DNA from: an uncultured Bacteroidales bacterium
Lineage (GTDB): Bacteria; Bacteroidota; Bacteroidia; Bacteroidales; UBA932
DNA: 64,000 bases
Direction: 5' to 3'
NCBI GenBank assembly: GCA_934725015.1
Contig: CAKVAS010000001.1
Location: 186,001-250,000 of the forward strand
Shown here: piece after piece, positions 40,901 to 48,396 of the stretch
Numbering within the stretch: position 1 is the stretch's first letter
Layout: every line of letters begins with the position of its first letter
Made by a program: the position numbers and the translations under genes
Notes under the pieces: model-generated
Told to the model about the DNA's origin: nothing
Databases searched by the model: none
Seen by the model: the letters and a program-made list of their open reading frames with translations, nothing else

Positions 40901-41371
40901 GAGAAGGGCAGGCTCTACACTGGCGCACCTTTCAGCACCTCGGCCACGGGCATCCTCCCGCGCGGCATCCCGGCGGCATCGCTTCGCTCCGCCCTCGTCC
41001 AGCGCACCGAAAACCTCGCCAAGTTCACGGCCGACTATGCCATTCCCATCTACGTCGGTGACCGCTCCCTCCTCTGGAGCTGCATCTACATCCGTCGCCT
41101 GCTGCTGACCCCGCACTTCGACTGCACCCTCTTCAGCAACGCCGCCCTCGGCCTCGGGAAGGGTGCCGGCAGCCTGATGACCTACGGATTCGACCTCTCG
41201 CTCGACATCCAGTGCATCCTCTGGCTCACAATCCCCTGCACCCTCGGAGTCAGCGTCAACTTCAACGGCGCTCCCGACTGGAACGGTCTCTCCGCCGTCG
41301 GCAAGGCTCTCGGCATCCCTAATGTCCCGAAATTCTACATCGGTCCCGTCGCCAGCATCAGTATGTTCTGA
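37925..41371 (+). CDS. Exported gluzincin-like, propeller and beta-barrel fusion protein
   Basis: 1148 residues. The signal peptide (RLYRFGIAVAAALLLLPAAARAQ) is followed by a peptidase-like domain (~25-310) with LAVHESRHISQ, an HExxH zinc motif, and a downstream Glu in NSFLEGDAVCAE, the gluzincin pattern. A WD40/TolB-like propeller region (~320-670) has repeated YWSE, LYSLDP and LYYSSQ turns. The last ~430 residues look like an outer-membrane beta-barrel ending in SMF (aromatic C-terminus). A linker near 365-400 holds an imperfect repeat (STKGESTSKDAD/SAKGESASKDMF). This is probably a surface-anchored metallopeptidase. The substrate is unknown, and activity is inferred from motif only. Confidence 0.7.
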   Translation: MKKMKRLYRFGIAVAAALLLLPAAARAQFFTAGDDPGCRRWYSIESENYRIIYPRGLDSLARIYAREMERFRKPVGLTSGYLPGEYIRGKMPVVLHAYNSVSNGSVAWAPKRMDAYTLPQVYDAEATPWTAQLAVHESRHISQMQFGLSHAQRPFGWFFGEMWNGLTAGLYTENSFLEGDAVCAETELTRSGRGRKADFLNYYMVCFDQGDLRDWDQWRFGSQRKYTPDWYALGYLTYGGLRWMYDRDDYIADYLDYASRHPLRLDVREVVAKRTTGKDLVNSFPAVRDSVTAVWRADAEKRRPYMPMEQVTRTPGKPADYESLLIAGNELFAVKHGYTDNYQLVRIELPTDSDISGNDADDRVSTKGESTSKDADKGISAKGESASKDMFAEKFVTHFGSYAGALKHSPVTGRIYWSESVPDARWTLKYTSLIRNIRTDGRASKSLTRKGWLYNPVPSEKYAHVATVETRPEGGSRLTFINAGNGKREMSFDAPDSLQIVEAAWCGKDIYVSGISKGGFGIYRLDVAPDHRHNLAGAFGSPNEFHYEVAEDEYRWVMTLAPRPVQIKNLQGYVGDSDAGRQSEASDNAGQSVLLFTCDRTGVNELYSLDPADGILRQLTSTRYGASDYQFDAEGRWLYYSSQTIRGKMIFRTSAAELFDKEADWNERYSWPIADKLSEQARRRAEKIYGNAELLETEAARADTMTLSAPRRYHKVPQMFRVHSWAPFYANIPVLMNANDLGDNIFDYVNLGATAVLQNQLGTFSGIVGYSAHRDPYDKSRWRNSAHLNLTYSGLYPVFELSLDFNDRAARQSSLILREMDGGYYSIETRSEAHPSVPNISGSISAYIPFKFSSGGWSRGFTPRVSYYISNDRRDANAYIFGKAGIPADGKRVTPEGLTPQWYPERKMKSFKNLPAQNLTASATLYGILPVNNSGVFPRWGGGVQAGLSYPLGMTHWYSPAAFGYAYGYFPGFTPEQGLKLTGLWQGQMPTREKGRLYTGAPFSTSATGILPRGIPAASLRSALVQRTENLAKFTADYAIPIYVGDRSLLWSCIYIRRLLLTPHFDCTLFSNAALGLGKGAGSLMTYGFDLSLDIQCILWLTIPCTLGVSVNFNGAPDWNGLSAVGKALGIPNVPKFYIGPVASISMF

Positions 41372-41390
41372 CGGAGCACACAAGCAACCC

Positions 41391-41491
41391 TGGAAAATTA
41401 GCTGGAAAAGCGGACAAAAACAGGCAATTCCACATTGGAAAAAAAGTTGGAAAATCGGAATAATCGCCCTATTTTTGCATTGGAAAATCGG
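41391..41491 (+). repeat. 45-bp tandem array of paired TGGAAAA motifs upstream of AAA_14 gene
   Basis: TGGAAAA starts at 41391, 41403, 41436, 41448 and 41481, giving spacings 12, 33, 12 and 33. The 45-bp unit is thus a pair of sites, repeated 2.5 times. The copy at 41448 overlaps the -33 position of the promoter. Confidence 0.9.
41470..41477 (+). promoter_or_regulatory. Promoter -7 box TATTTTTG for AAA_14 gene
   Basis: An exact TAnnTTTG with TTG at 41447-41449 (in a repeat copy) 20 bp upstream. The last TGGAAAA copy lies just downstream, before the ATG at 41500. Confidence 0.65.
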
Positions 41492-41499
41492 AACACGCC

Positions 41500-42864
41500 A
41501 TGATTTCAAGAAAGATATACGGATTTCTTCACGACTTTTTTGCCAATGACAAGAAAGCTCTGCTGATTACGGGAGCACGGCAAATCGGCAAGACATATTC
41601 CATCAGACACATCGGGAACAAGGATTTTGAAGTCTTTGTCGAAATCAATTTCTACAAGAATCCGGAGGCCGTCAACCTGTTCAACGGAGCGAAGAATGTG
41701 TCCGACGTGCTTTTCAGGCTCTCGTCTCTTGCCGACAGGCCGCTTGTTCCGGGAAAAACGCTCGTGTTCTTCGACGAAGTTCAGCATTGCCCGGAAATTG
41801 TCACATGGATTAAGTTTCTTGTGGAAGACGGGACATACCGCTATGTACTCAGCGGCTCTTTGCTCGGAACAGAGATGAAGGGAATACGTTCCGTCCCTGT
41901 CGGATATATGTCAATATATGATATGTATCCCCTTGACTTTGAAGAATTTGCGCTGGCCGTAGGAGTGAATCCGGAGATAATGGGAAGACTGCGGGAGAAT
42001 TTCACAAAGATGGAGCCGGCGGACAATTTCGTACATGAGAAAATGCTGGAACTGACAAAGCTTTACCTCATAGTAGGAGGTATGCCGGCCGTTGTTCAAC
42101 GCTATCTCGACACCAATGACCTTCAAAGAGTTACGGCGGAACAACACGACATTCTAAGGTTATACCGCGAGGACATAACTCAATACGACAAGGACAACCG
42201 TTTCCTCATAAACGACATCTTCGACCTGATTCCTTCCGAACTGAATGCCAAGAACAAGAGGTTCATTCTCAAAAACCTCAATGAGGGAAAGAAGTTCGAC
42301 CGGATGTGGCCGGGGTTTCTCTGGCTCAGCAACGCGGGCGTGGCGCTCCCTACATTCAATGTGTCGGAGGTGAAGGTGCCGCTGGTACTCTCGAAGAACC
42401 GAAATCTGTTCAAGCTGTTCCAAAACGATGTCGGACTGCTTGCCTGCCAGTATGCGCATGGGATACAGACCAAGATTCTTTCAGGAGAGCTGGATATAAA
42501 TTTCGGGGCAATTTTTGAAAACCTCGCCGCCCAGGAACTTACCGCCCACGGTTTCCCGCTCTATTACTATAACAACAAGAAATCCGGTGAACTGGACTTC
42601 GTCATCGAAGAGAACGGAAAGACCGTCCCGATAGAAATAAAATCGGGCAAGGACTATGACCGCCACAATGCGCTGTCGAACGTCATGTCAAATCCGGACT
42701 ATGACATAGACAGGGCATATGTGTTCTGCAACGAAAACATCCGCACCGCAGGAAAAATCTGCTATGTCCCGATATATATGCTCATGTTTCTACAAAACGA
42801 ACAAATCCGACCAAATGAAACTCCCTCTATCTTCAAGATAGACCTCGGGGTACTGGGACAGTAA
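41500..42864 (+). CDS. AAA_14/DUF4143 ATPase-nuclease-like protein
   Basis: 454 residues. Walker A is GARQIGKT (25-32) and Walker B is LVFFDEVQHCP (~87-97). Family motifs SGSLLGTE and LIVGGMPAVVQRYL follow. The DUF4143 end carries GELDFVIEENGKTVPIEIKSGKDYDRHNAL, with the D and E-x-K of a PD-(D/E)XK nuclease fold. The gene is monocistronic, between a convergently independent surface gene and a lipoprotein gene with its own promoter. The promoter is overlain by paired 7-bp motifs with a 45-bp period. Cellular role unknown; family assignment is firm. Confidence 0.87.
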   Translation: MISRKIYGFLHDFFANDKKALLITGARQIGKTYSIRHIGNKDFEVFVEINFYKNPEAVNLFNGAKNVSDVLFRLSSLADRPLVPGKTLVFFDEVQHCPEIVTWIKFLVEDGTYRYVLSGSLLGTEMKGIRSVPVGYMSIYDMYPLDFEEFALAVGVNPEIMGRLRENFTKMEPADNFVHEKMLELTKLYLIVGGMPAVVQRYLDTNDLQRVTAEQHDILRLYREDITQYDKDNRFLINDIFDLIPSELNAKNKRFILKNLNEGKKFDRMWPGFLWLSNAGVALPTFNVSEVKVPLVLSKNRNLFKLFQNDVGLLACQYAHGIQTKILSGELDINFGAIFENLAAQELTAHGFPLYYYNNKKSGELDFVIEENGKTVPIEIKSGKDYDRHNALSNVMSNPDYDIDRAYVFCNENIRTAGKICYVPIYMLMFLQNEQIRPNETPSIFKIDLGVLGQ

Positions 42865-42891
42865 CTTATTGTTTCTTTTACATTTATTTCC

Positions 42892-42899
42892 TACATTTG
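42892..42899 (+). promoter_or_regulatory. Promoter -7 box TACATTTG for lipoprotein gene
   Basis: An exact TAnnTTTG with TTG at 42869-42871, 20 bp upstream. The leader is about 25 nt. Confidence 0.65.
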
Positions 42900-42930
42900 T
42901 CTAAATATATAACCATATAAACTCTTAAAT

Positions 42931-43563
42931 ATGAAACGTTTATTATCATCCGTCTGCATTACCGTAATCGCAGCATTTCTATTTTCATCCTGCAAGTCAA
43001 AAGAAGACAAGGTTCTTGATTTAGTCAGTCAATATATGAAAACCATATTGTATGATTATGATAGTTACGAAGTAAACTCCTGCCAAATAGACAGTGCCTA
43101 CTCAACAGTATTCATGAATGCAACTGTTCGCAAGAAGGCCGAGAACATCATCAAATGGAACAAGGAACTAACTGCGTCACAATGGGATTTGGAAAGAGCC
43201 GAAGATGATATCGACACTTATGCCCCATACCCTTATTGCAGCTCATACTGGACACGTCAATATAACAAGGCTAAAGAAAAGAAAGAAAAAGTCGAAAAGC
43301 AGATAATTGAAACCAATGACAAAATCAGTGACGCAAAAACGGAGATTGTAAACCTATACAATAATCACAAAGTTGAATATATCGGTTGGCAAGCTGTTAT
43401 CAACTACAGGTGCAAGACACAAGGCGGACTAACCCACATATGCGTCGGTCTATTTGTCGTAAACCCCGAAATAAATAAAATCACGTTTTGTATTCCCGAT
43501 TGCGACGAAGAACAACTTGAGATAATCAATACAATCAAGGATGCTTTGGGTATAAATGAGTGA
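42931..43563 (+). CDS. Hypothetical lipoprotein with coiled coil
   Basis: 210 residues, not recognised. A lipoprotein signal (MKRLLSSVCITVIAAFLFSSC, Cys at 21) is followed by KSKEDKVLDLVSQYMK. A Lys/Glu-rich coiled coil lies at ~115-140 (YNKAKEKKEKVEKQIIETND). A compact C-terminal part (VEYIGWQAVINYRCKTQGG ... NKITFCIPDCDEEQ) resembles small beta domains of other Bacteroidales lipoproteins. It is AT-rich compared with its neighbours, which hints at transfer with the adjacent ATPase and AlbA_2 genes. It ends 76 bases before the AlbA_2 start. Confidence 0.72.
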   Translation: MKRLLSSVCITVIAAFLFSSCKSKEDKVLDLVSQYMKTILYDYDSYEVNSCQIDSAYSTVFMNATVRKKAENIIKWNKELTASQWDLERAEDDIDTYAPYPYCSSYWTRQYNKAKEKKEKVEKQIIETNDKISDAKTEIVNLYNNHKVEYIGWQAVINYRCKTQGGLTHICVGLFVVNPEINKITFCIPDCDEEQLEIINTIKDALGINE

Positions 43564-43639
43564 TTATAACGAGACGATAAAAACGACATATAAATCTATC
43601 GACCCGGAGCAAAAAAAATGACGATGACATTTGAGTTTT

Positions 43640-45091
43640 ATGACGATTGAGGAGATTAGAAAAATCATCGAAGGGGATGAGACACGGACGCTTGAACTCA
43701 AGAAGAGTACGGGGGAATTGAAGGACGGGATGCACTCGGCCTGTGCATTTTTGAATACCGACGGCGGATGGCTGATTTTTGGAGTGACGCCAAAGTCGCT
43801 GAAAATTGCAGGACAGGAGGTTACGGACAATACGCGAAGAGAAATCGCTCAGGCGTTGAACGGACTTCTGCCGACGATAGACATAAAGGTCGAATATATT
43901 GATGTCCCGGAACATCCTGGCAATCAAGTCATTGCCATTCATTTTGAAGGATGGAAATACGGGATGGTGCCTTATACATACAACGGAAGGCCATATTACA
44001 AAGTCGAGAGCACGACACGGATAATGCCGCGCGATATGTTTGAGGAGCGGCTGAAAGAGAGCAATCCACGCTTCTTTGCTTGGGACTCACAGACTGCGCC
44101 GGGCGTTACGATTGACGACCTTGACGAAAACATGATACGAAATGCCGTGCGGGGAGGAGTGATTGGAGGACGAATAAACATCTCGGCTGAGGGGCTGGAC
44201 ATACGAACCGTTCTCAGCAAGTTCAAGCTTCTCAACGGGGAGGGAGTTACCAATGCGGGGGTCGTGCTTTTCGGAAAGGATGTTGAAGATGATTTCCCTC
44301 AGTTGATGCTTCGGATGGCGCGTTTCAGAGGACTCGACAAGAATGAGTTCATCGATGAACGAAGGCTGAGCGGCAACTTCTTTGAACTGCTGGATTCAGG
44401 CATGGGTTTCTGCTTCAAGCACCTTAACCTCAGCGGTAAGATTGTCGGGCTGCTGCGCGAAGAGCACCTTGAAGTTCCGATGGAGGCTCTGCGCGAGGCT
44501 CTGACCAACGCTTTGTGTCACAGGGCATACGATAACTACTGTGCGACTACGAGTCTGGCGATATATGATGACAGGGTTGAAATCGTCAGTCCCGGGAAAT
44601 TGCCCGCACCGCTGACGACGGAGTCAATAAAGTCGAAGCACGAGTCATATCCGCGTAATTTCAAGATAGCCAGAGTCTTGTATCTCTCAAACTACCTTGA
44701 AAATTGGGGTTCAGGAGTTAAGCGTATGGTGGATTTATGCCGTGAGCAGAATGTCCCGGAGCCTGAGTTCACGATTCGCGAGGCGACTGTTGTCGTGACG
44801 TTCAGACGGACATCCTATAAGGACGTCACCCAAAATGATACTCAAAATGATAGGCAAAATGATAGGCAAAATGATAGGCAAAATGATAGGCAAAAAAAGA
44901 TACTCTATTTAATAAGAAATGACTCAAAAATATCCGCGGCTCAAATCGCCAAAGAGCTGAATCTCTCATTACCGACAATTTACAGAGAAATAAGGGACAT
45001 AAACAAGAACACATCCTTAAAATGGGTCGGGCCGTCAAAGACAGGACATTGGGAGATTGGAGAGAAAACGGGAATAAAAGAAAACAATTGA
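43640..45091 (+). CDS. AlbA_2 (Schlafen-like) ATP-binding regulator with QNDR repeats
   Basis: 483 residues from the ATG at 43640; a TTG three codons upstream is less likely. The AlbA_2 domain (~1-130) has DETRTLELKKSTGELKDGMHSACAF and GGWLIFGVTPK. The RecG-C-like ATP-binding domain (~265-390) has EALREALTNALCHRAYDN and ENWGSGVKRMVDLCREQ. The repeats QNDT then QNDR four times (~398-417) are followed by a C-terminal winged helix (~420-475; DSKISAAQIAKELNLSLPTIYREI). It is the third paralogue in the window with a tetrapeptide repeat at the same place. The CpXC gene follows after 11 bases, probably in the same transcript. Confidence 0.85.
   Translation: MTIEEIRKIIEGDETRTLELKKSTGELKDGMHSACAFLNTDGGWLIFGVTPKSLKIAGQEVTDNTRREIAQALNGLLPTIDIKVEYIDVPEHPGNQVIAIHFEGWKYGMVPYTYNGRPYYKVESTTRIMPRDMFEERLKESNPRFFAWDSQTAPGVTIDDLDENMIRNAVRGGVIGGRINISAEGLDIRTVLSKFKLLNGEGVTNAGVVLFGKDVEDDFPQLMLRMARFRGLDKNEFIDERRLSGNFFELLDSGMGFCFKHLNLSGKIVGLLREEHLEVPMEALREALTNALCHRAYDNYCATTSLAIYDDRVEIVSPGKLPAPLTTESIKSKHESYPRNFKIARVLYLSNYLENWGSGVKRMVDLCREQNVPEPEFTIREATVVVTFRRTSYKDVTQNDTQNDRQNDRQNDRQNDRQKKILYLIRNDSKISAAQIAKELNLSLPTIYREIRDINKNTSLKWVGPSKTGHWEIGEKTGIKENN
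44831..44890 (+). repeat. In-frame 12-bp tandem repeat, 5 copies (QNDT/QNDR)
   Basis: CAAAATGATA(CT/GG) starts at 44831, 44843, 44855, 44867 and 44879. Copies two to five are identical. Confidence 0.95.
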
Positions 45092-45102
45092 TATAAAGAT
45101 AT

Positions 45103-45783
45103 ATGTCACTTACAGCAAAGGCTAACGGGGTCTGCTCCAAGTGCGGGCGGACGACCGAGATAACGGTCTATAGGAGCATAAACACGGCGGAGGAGCCGGA
45201 GCTCAAGGAGAAGGTTCGGAACGGGTCACTGTTCCTTTGGGAGTGTCCGCACTGCGGGACGGTCAATCTGGCGCGATACGAGACGCTCTACCACGACCCG
45301 CAGAAGAAACTGATGCTCTGGCTCGTGCCGGACGGGAAAATCTCCGAGACGCAGATGCAGGCCATCACGAACCACACCAGAGCAATGGGCGGCTACACGC
45401 TCAGGCTTGTCCGTGACATGGGCGAGCTGATGGAGAAGGCGCTAATCTTCGACGCGGGGCTGGACGATGTGGTCCTGGAACTCTGCAAATGGGTGACCAA
45501 GAGGGAGATGACCGCAGGTGCAGGCAAGGAGACGAAGTTTGAGGACAGACAGCGCAACGAGGAAATCAGCGCTGCCGCCTTCCACTTCTACCGCGTCGAG
45601 GGCGAGGGGGACGACCGCAGCATAATCCTCAGCTATGCGGCGCGGGGGCAGATGGTCGGGCTGAAAGTCGGCTGGAATGTCTATGAGGACTGCGCCGGCA
45701 TCATCGCGAGAAACCCATCCGTGCGCCCCGGCGAAGGCTTCGTCCGGGTTGACGCACAGTGGGTCGAATCAATAATGAAATAG
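45103..45783 (+). CDS. CpXC-domain protein
   Basis: 226 residues, cytoplasmic. Two Cys pairs, CSKC (11-14) and CPHC (~46-49), form the N-terminal zinc-ribbon-like CpXC motif of this family. The middle helical part (ISETQMQAITNHTRAMGGYTLRLVRDMGELMEKALIFDAGLDDVVLELCKW) matches family members. The C-terminal beta domain (~160-226) is less typical. Function is unknown. It follows the AlbA_2 gene by 11 bases and converges on the glycerophosphodiesterase gene, with only eight bases between the stops. Confidence 0.78.
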   Translation: MSLTAKANGVCSKCGRTTEITVYRSINTAEEPELKEKVRNGSLFLWECPHCGTVNLARYETLYHDPQKKLMLWLVPDGKISETQMQAITNHTRAMGGYTLRLVRDMGELMEKALIFDAGLDDVVLELCKWVTKREMTAGAGKETKFEDRQRNEEISAAAFHFYRVEGEGDDRSIILSYAARGQMVGLKVGWNVYEDCAGIIARNPSVRPGEGFVRVDAQWVESIMK

Positions 45784-45791
45784 GACTCCTC

Positions 45792-46718
45792 TCAGTCGTG
45801 AAGGCCGCGGCTGCGGAGGTAGCCCAGAAGCTGCTCCGGGCGGTCGGTCTGGATGAGCGTGGCTCCGAAGCCTATCACCTTGTCATAGACTGAAGCAGGG
45901 TCGCCGCACTCGAAGGCCTTGTCGTCGTCGAGGTAGCCGCAGAGGCTGCCCCAGATGGTGTTCACCCAAAGCTTCGAACCCGACCCGACAATCTTCTTGA
46001 AGCAATCCTCAACCTCGGGGGTGAGCTTCTTCCAGCAGACCTCGTAGGCAAGCGGAACCGTTCCTGTCTCCATGTACTCGTTGAAAAGCTGGTGTCCCTG
46101 CTCCTTCTGGATGTCGATAATCGGCATATACATCATGTTGTGCTCATGAGAGGCCATCTTCTCCGCAACCTCGGCAACCGGTTTCTTCCCCTTGATGAGA
46201 ATCTGGTCGGTTACTCCCAGCTCCTCCGTGATGGCGAGCACCTGGTCATAGTACTCGTAGCCCTGATCGACATTGACACAGATTCTGTCCTTGCAGCATT
46301 CGAGCGCCTCGCGCAGGGTGCAGATGTGAAGCGAGTCGGTGGCCACGCCGTGCGCCCTCTTCAGGCGGAATTTCTTAAGCTCGGCGAGAGTGTAGTCACC
46401 GACAGGCCCCTTCCCCGTCGTGCAGCGGTCGATGGTCCTGTCATGGCAAAGCACAAGGACGCTGTCCTTTGTCATCTTGAGGTCGAGTTCCATGATGTCG
46501 GCTCCCATGCGGATGATGGACTCGATGGCCGGAATGGAGTTCTCCGGATAGTTGCGCCAGTCGCCTCGGTGGCAGGCCACGACAACATATTTCGATGCCG
46601 GGTCATGAATCTGCGCCACAATCATTTCCGCACGGTTGGCATACTTGGGTTCGCCGCTGCCGCATGATGCGAGACACGCGAGCGACGCGATGAGAATCAG
46701 GATTTTCTTTGCTTTCAT
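45792..46718 (-). CDS. Glycerophosphodiester phosphodiesterase family lipoprotein
   Basis: 308 residues with a lipobox (LIASLACLASCGS). The GDPD TIM barrel has its catalytic features in place: ACHRGDWRNYPENSIPA (first His-Arg and Glu), MELDLKMTKD (metal-binding Glu and Asp) and LCHDRTIDRCTTG (second His). The C-terminal LIQTDRPEQLLGYL is also typical. It hydrolyses glycerophosphodiesters to glycerol-3-phosphate and an alcohol in the periplasm. It is the last gene of a minus-strand run after the receptor, DUF4876 and DUF6850 genes, which hints at one uptake and degradation unit (inference). Confidence 0.9.
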   Translation of the reverse strand: MKAKKILILIASLACLASCGSGEPKYANRAEMIVAQIHDPASKYVVVACHRGDWRNYPENSIPAIESIIRMGADIMELDLKMTKDSVLVLCHDRTIDRCTTGKGPVGDYTLAELKKFRLKRAHGVATDSLHICTLREALECCKDRICVNVDQGYEYYDQVLAITEELGVTDQILIKGKKPVAEVAEKMASHEHNMMYMPIIDIQKEQGHQLFNEYMETGTVPLAYEVCWKKLTPEVEDCFKKIVGSGSKLWVNTIWGSLCGYLDDDKAFECGDPASVYDKVIGFGATLIQTDRPEQLLGYLRSRGLHD

Positions 46719-46764
46719 TGTTTATAAATTTTATGTTCATGTTCATAAAGACTTTTACTTCCCG

Positions 46765-48333
46765 TCAGAACGCATACCCGACGCCGACCGAAGCGGAGGC
46801 GCGGTGACGGCCGAGGAGGGAACTGTGATGGAAACCCCGGGCCAGCCGGGCGGAGGCGTCGAGGAAAAGGCCGAAGCGGAAACTGTAGCGGAGGGAAGCC
46901 GCGACGGTGAGGCGGCGGGCGGTCTCGTGCGTCATGCAGGCGGCGTACCAGCGGCCCTGAACGTCAAGGTCGTCAAGCCGCTTGGGGGCGGCAGAGACGG
47001 CTACAGAAGCGTCAGTGTTGTCAAGGCTGTCCGTCCAGAGGCCTCCGCGATATGAAAGGCCGAGACCGAAGTCGAAGCCCCTGATGCTGTACAGACCCGA
47101 GACGTAGGCCTCTCCTGTGAACTTTGAGACTTTCCCGACATAAGGATATACGGTGCGCGAGACTTCATCCGAAAAATCGAGGCTAACCCCGGCGCGGCCG
47201 CAGAAGCGCCCGGAGAGAATCCGGTACTCGGGCTTGACGCTCCAGAGGGTGCTGCCGTAGATGTCGCGCGTGCCGTAGTTCACCGTGGTGGTGACGCCGT
47301 TTTCGGTGACTTTGTCTATGATGTCCTCGCCGGTGTTCATACGGTCGGCGGAAAGCCTCAGCGTCGCGCGGTGGATGCCAGAGGTCCAGCCGGCAAGCAT
47401 GGAGAGGCCGTCGCTGCGGAAGCGGTACCACTGCACGTCCTTCTCGCCGGCCTTGCCGCCGCCGATGGTGCCGGAGAGTTCGGCGATGAAGCCGCCGGAC
47501 TCGAACTGAACCGCCGCGCCGTGGATGTTGCGTCTAAGGGGAAAGCCGCTCACTCCGGATTCCTTGAGGTGGGTCGAGCCGCCTGTCCAGACGTCGTAGC
47601 TGCCGTACATCATGCCCTTGTCGAGAAAGGCGTAGTAGGACTCGGAGGATATGCCGAGTTCTTCAGCGGATATGCTCTCGGCGAGACGGCGGTAGCTGTA
47701 GCTCAGGCCGAGGGTGGCCCGTGAGCCGAGATGCAGGAGCAGGGACGGGGCGACCGTCATGTCGAGGAAGTAGTCGGTGTAGCGCAAATCCTTGCGCTTG
47801 GCGCGGTTGGAGGAGCTGTATTCCATCTTGCCTCCGACGGTGACCGTGCGGGAGAGTTCGGCCGCGATGCCGCCGTTCACGGTGTAGGTCTGGCGGGTCT
47901 TGCGGCCGGGAGTGAATTCGAGGATGTCGATGGGGTATGCACCGGGGCGGGACAGCATGGAGCCGCAGGCGTCGTAGGCCTCCTCGTGGTCGAAGGCGAA
48001 CCTGCCGGTCATGGAAATCCGGCGGAAGTGCGAGACGGTCTCGGCGAAGGCTCCGGCGTTCCAGTGGCGCGGCGCGTCGGAGAGGTCGCGGAATCCGCCG
48101 TCGGTGTAGCTCCCGTAAAGCTGTGCCTGAGAGATGCTTACGGAGTCCGCACGAACGCCGCAGACATTGGAGGTCATGTTCCACGGATTGTGTTCCACGA
48201 CATTTTCATAACGCCGCTGCGCAGCCGCCGGCAGGCACAGGGACGCGAAGAGCGCGAGCGACGCAAGGAGCGAGACGGCTGCGGGGTGCACGGGACGAAG
48301 TGTGCCGAAATGTATTTTTCCTTTATGTTTCAT
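46765..48333 (-). CDS. DUF6850-family outer-membrane beta-barrel protein
   Basis: About 522 residues from the ATG at 48333. The signal peptide is long (VSLLASLALFASLCLPAAAQ). The mature part starts RRYENVVEHNPWNMTSNVCG and has many alternating amphipathic strands. It ends VGYAF, an aromatic C-terminus typical of barrels assembled by Bam. The recalled DUF6850 family fits the NPWN start, RISMTGRFAFDHE and the gene context. It lies downstream of DUF4876 and the TonB-dependent receptor, an order seen in other Bacteroidales. Substrate unknown. Confidence 0.78.
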   Translation of the reverse strand: MKHKGKIHFGTLRPVHPAAVSLLASLALFASLCLPAAAQRRYENVVEHNPWNMTSNVCGVRADSVSISQAQLYGSYTDGGFRDLSDAPRHWNAGAFAETVSHFRRISMTGRFAFDHEEAYDACGSMLSRPGAYPIDILEFTPGRKTRQTYTVNGGIAAELSRTVTVGGKMEYSSSNRAKRKDLRYTDYFLDMTVAPSLLLHLGSRATLGLSYSYRRLAESISAEELGISSESYYAFLDKGMMYGSYDVWTGGSTHLKESGVSGFPLRRNIHGAAVQFESGGFIAELSGTIGGGKAGEKDVQWYRFRSDGLSMLAGWTSGIHRATLRLSADRMNTGEDIIDKVTENGVTTTVNYGTRDIYGSTLWSVKPEYRILSGRFCGRAGVSLDFSDEVSRTVYPYVGKVSKFTGEAYVSGLYSIRGFDFGLGLSYRGGLWTDSLDNTDASVAVSAAPKRLDDLDVQGRWYAACMTHETARRLTVAASLRYSFRFGLFLDASARLARGFHHSSLLGRHRASASVGVGYAF

Positions 48334-48396
48334 GTTCTCAATCAAGCTCTTTCGGATTCTCATTTTTCTCGTCTCTCCGGGAATGCGGGGGCGGTG

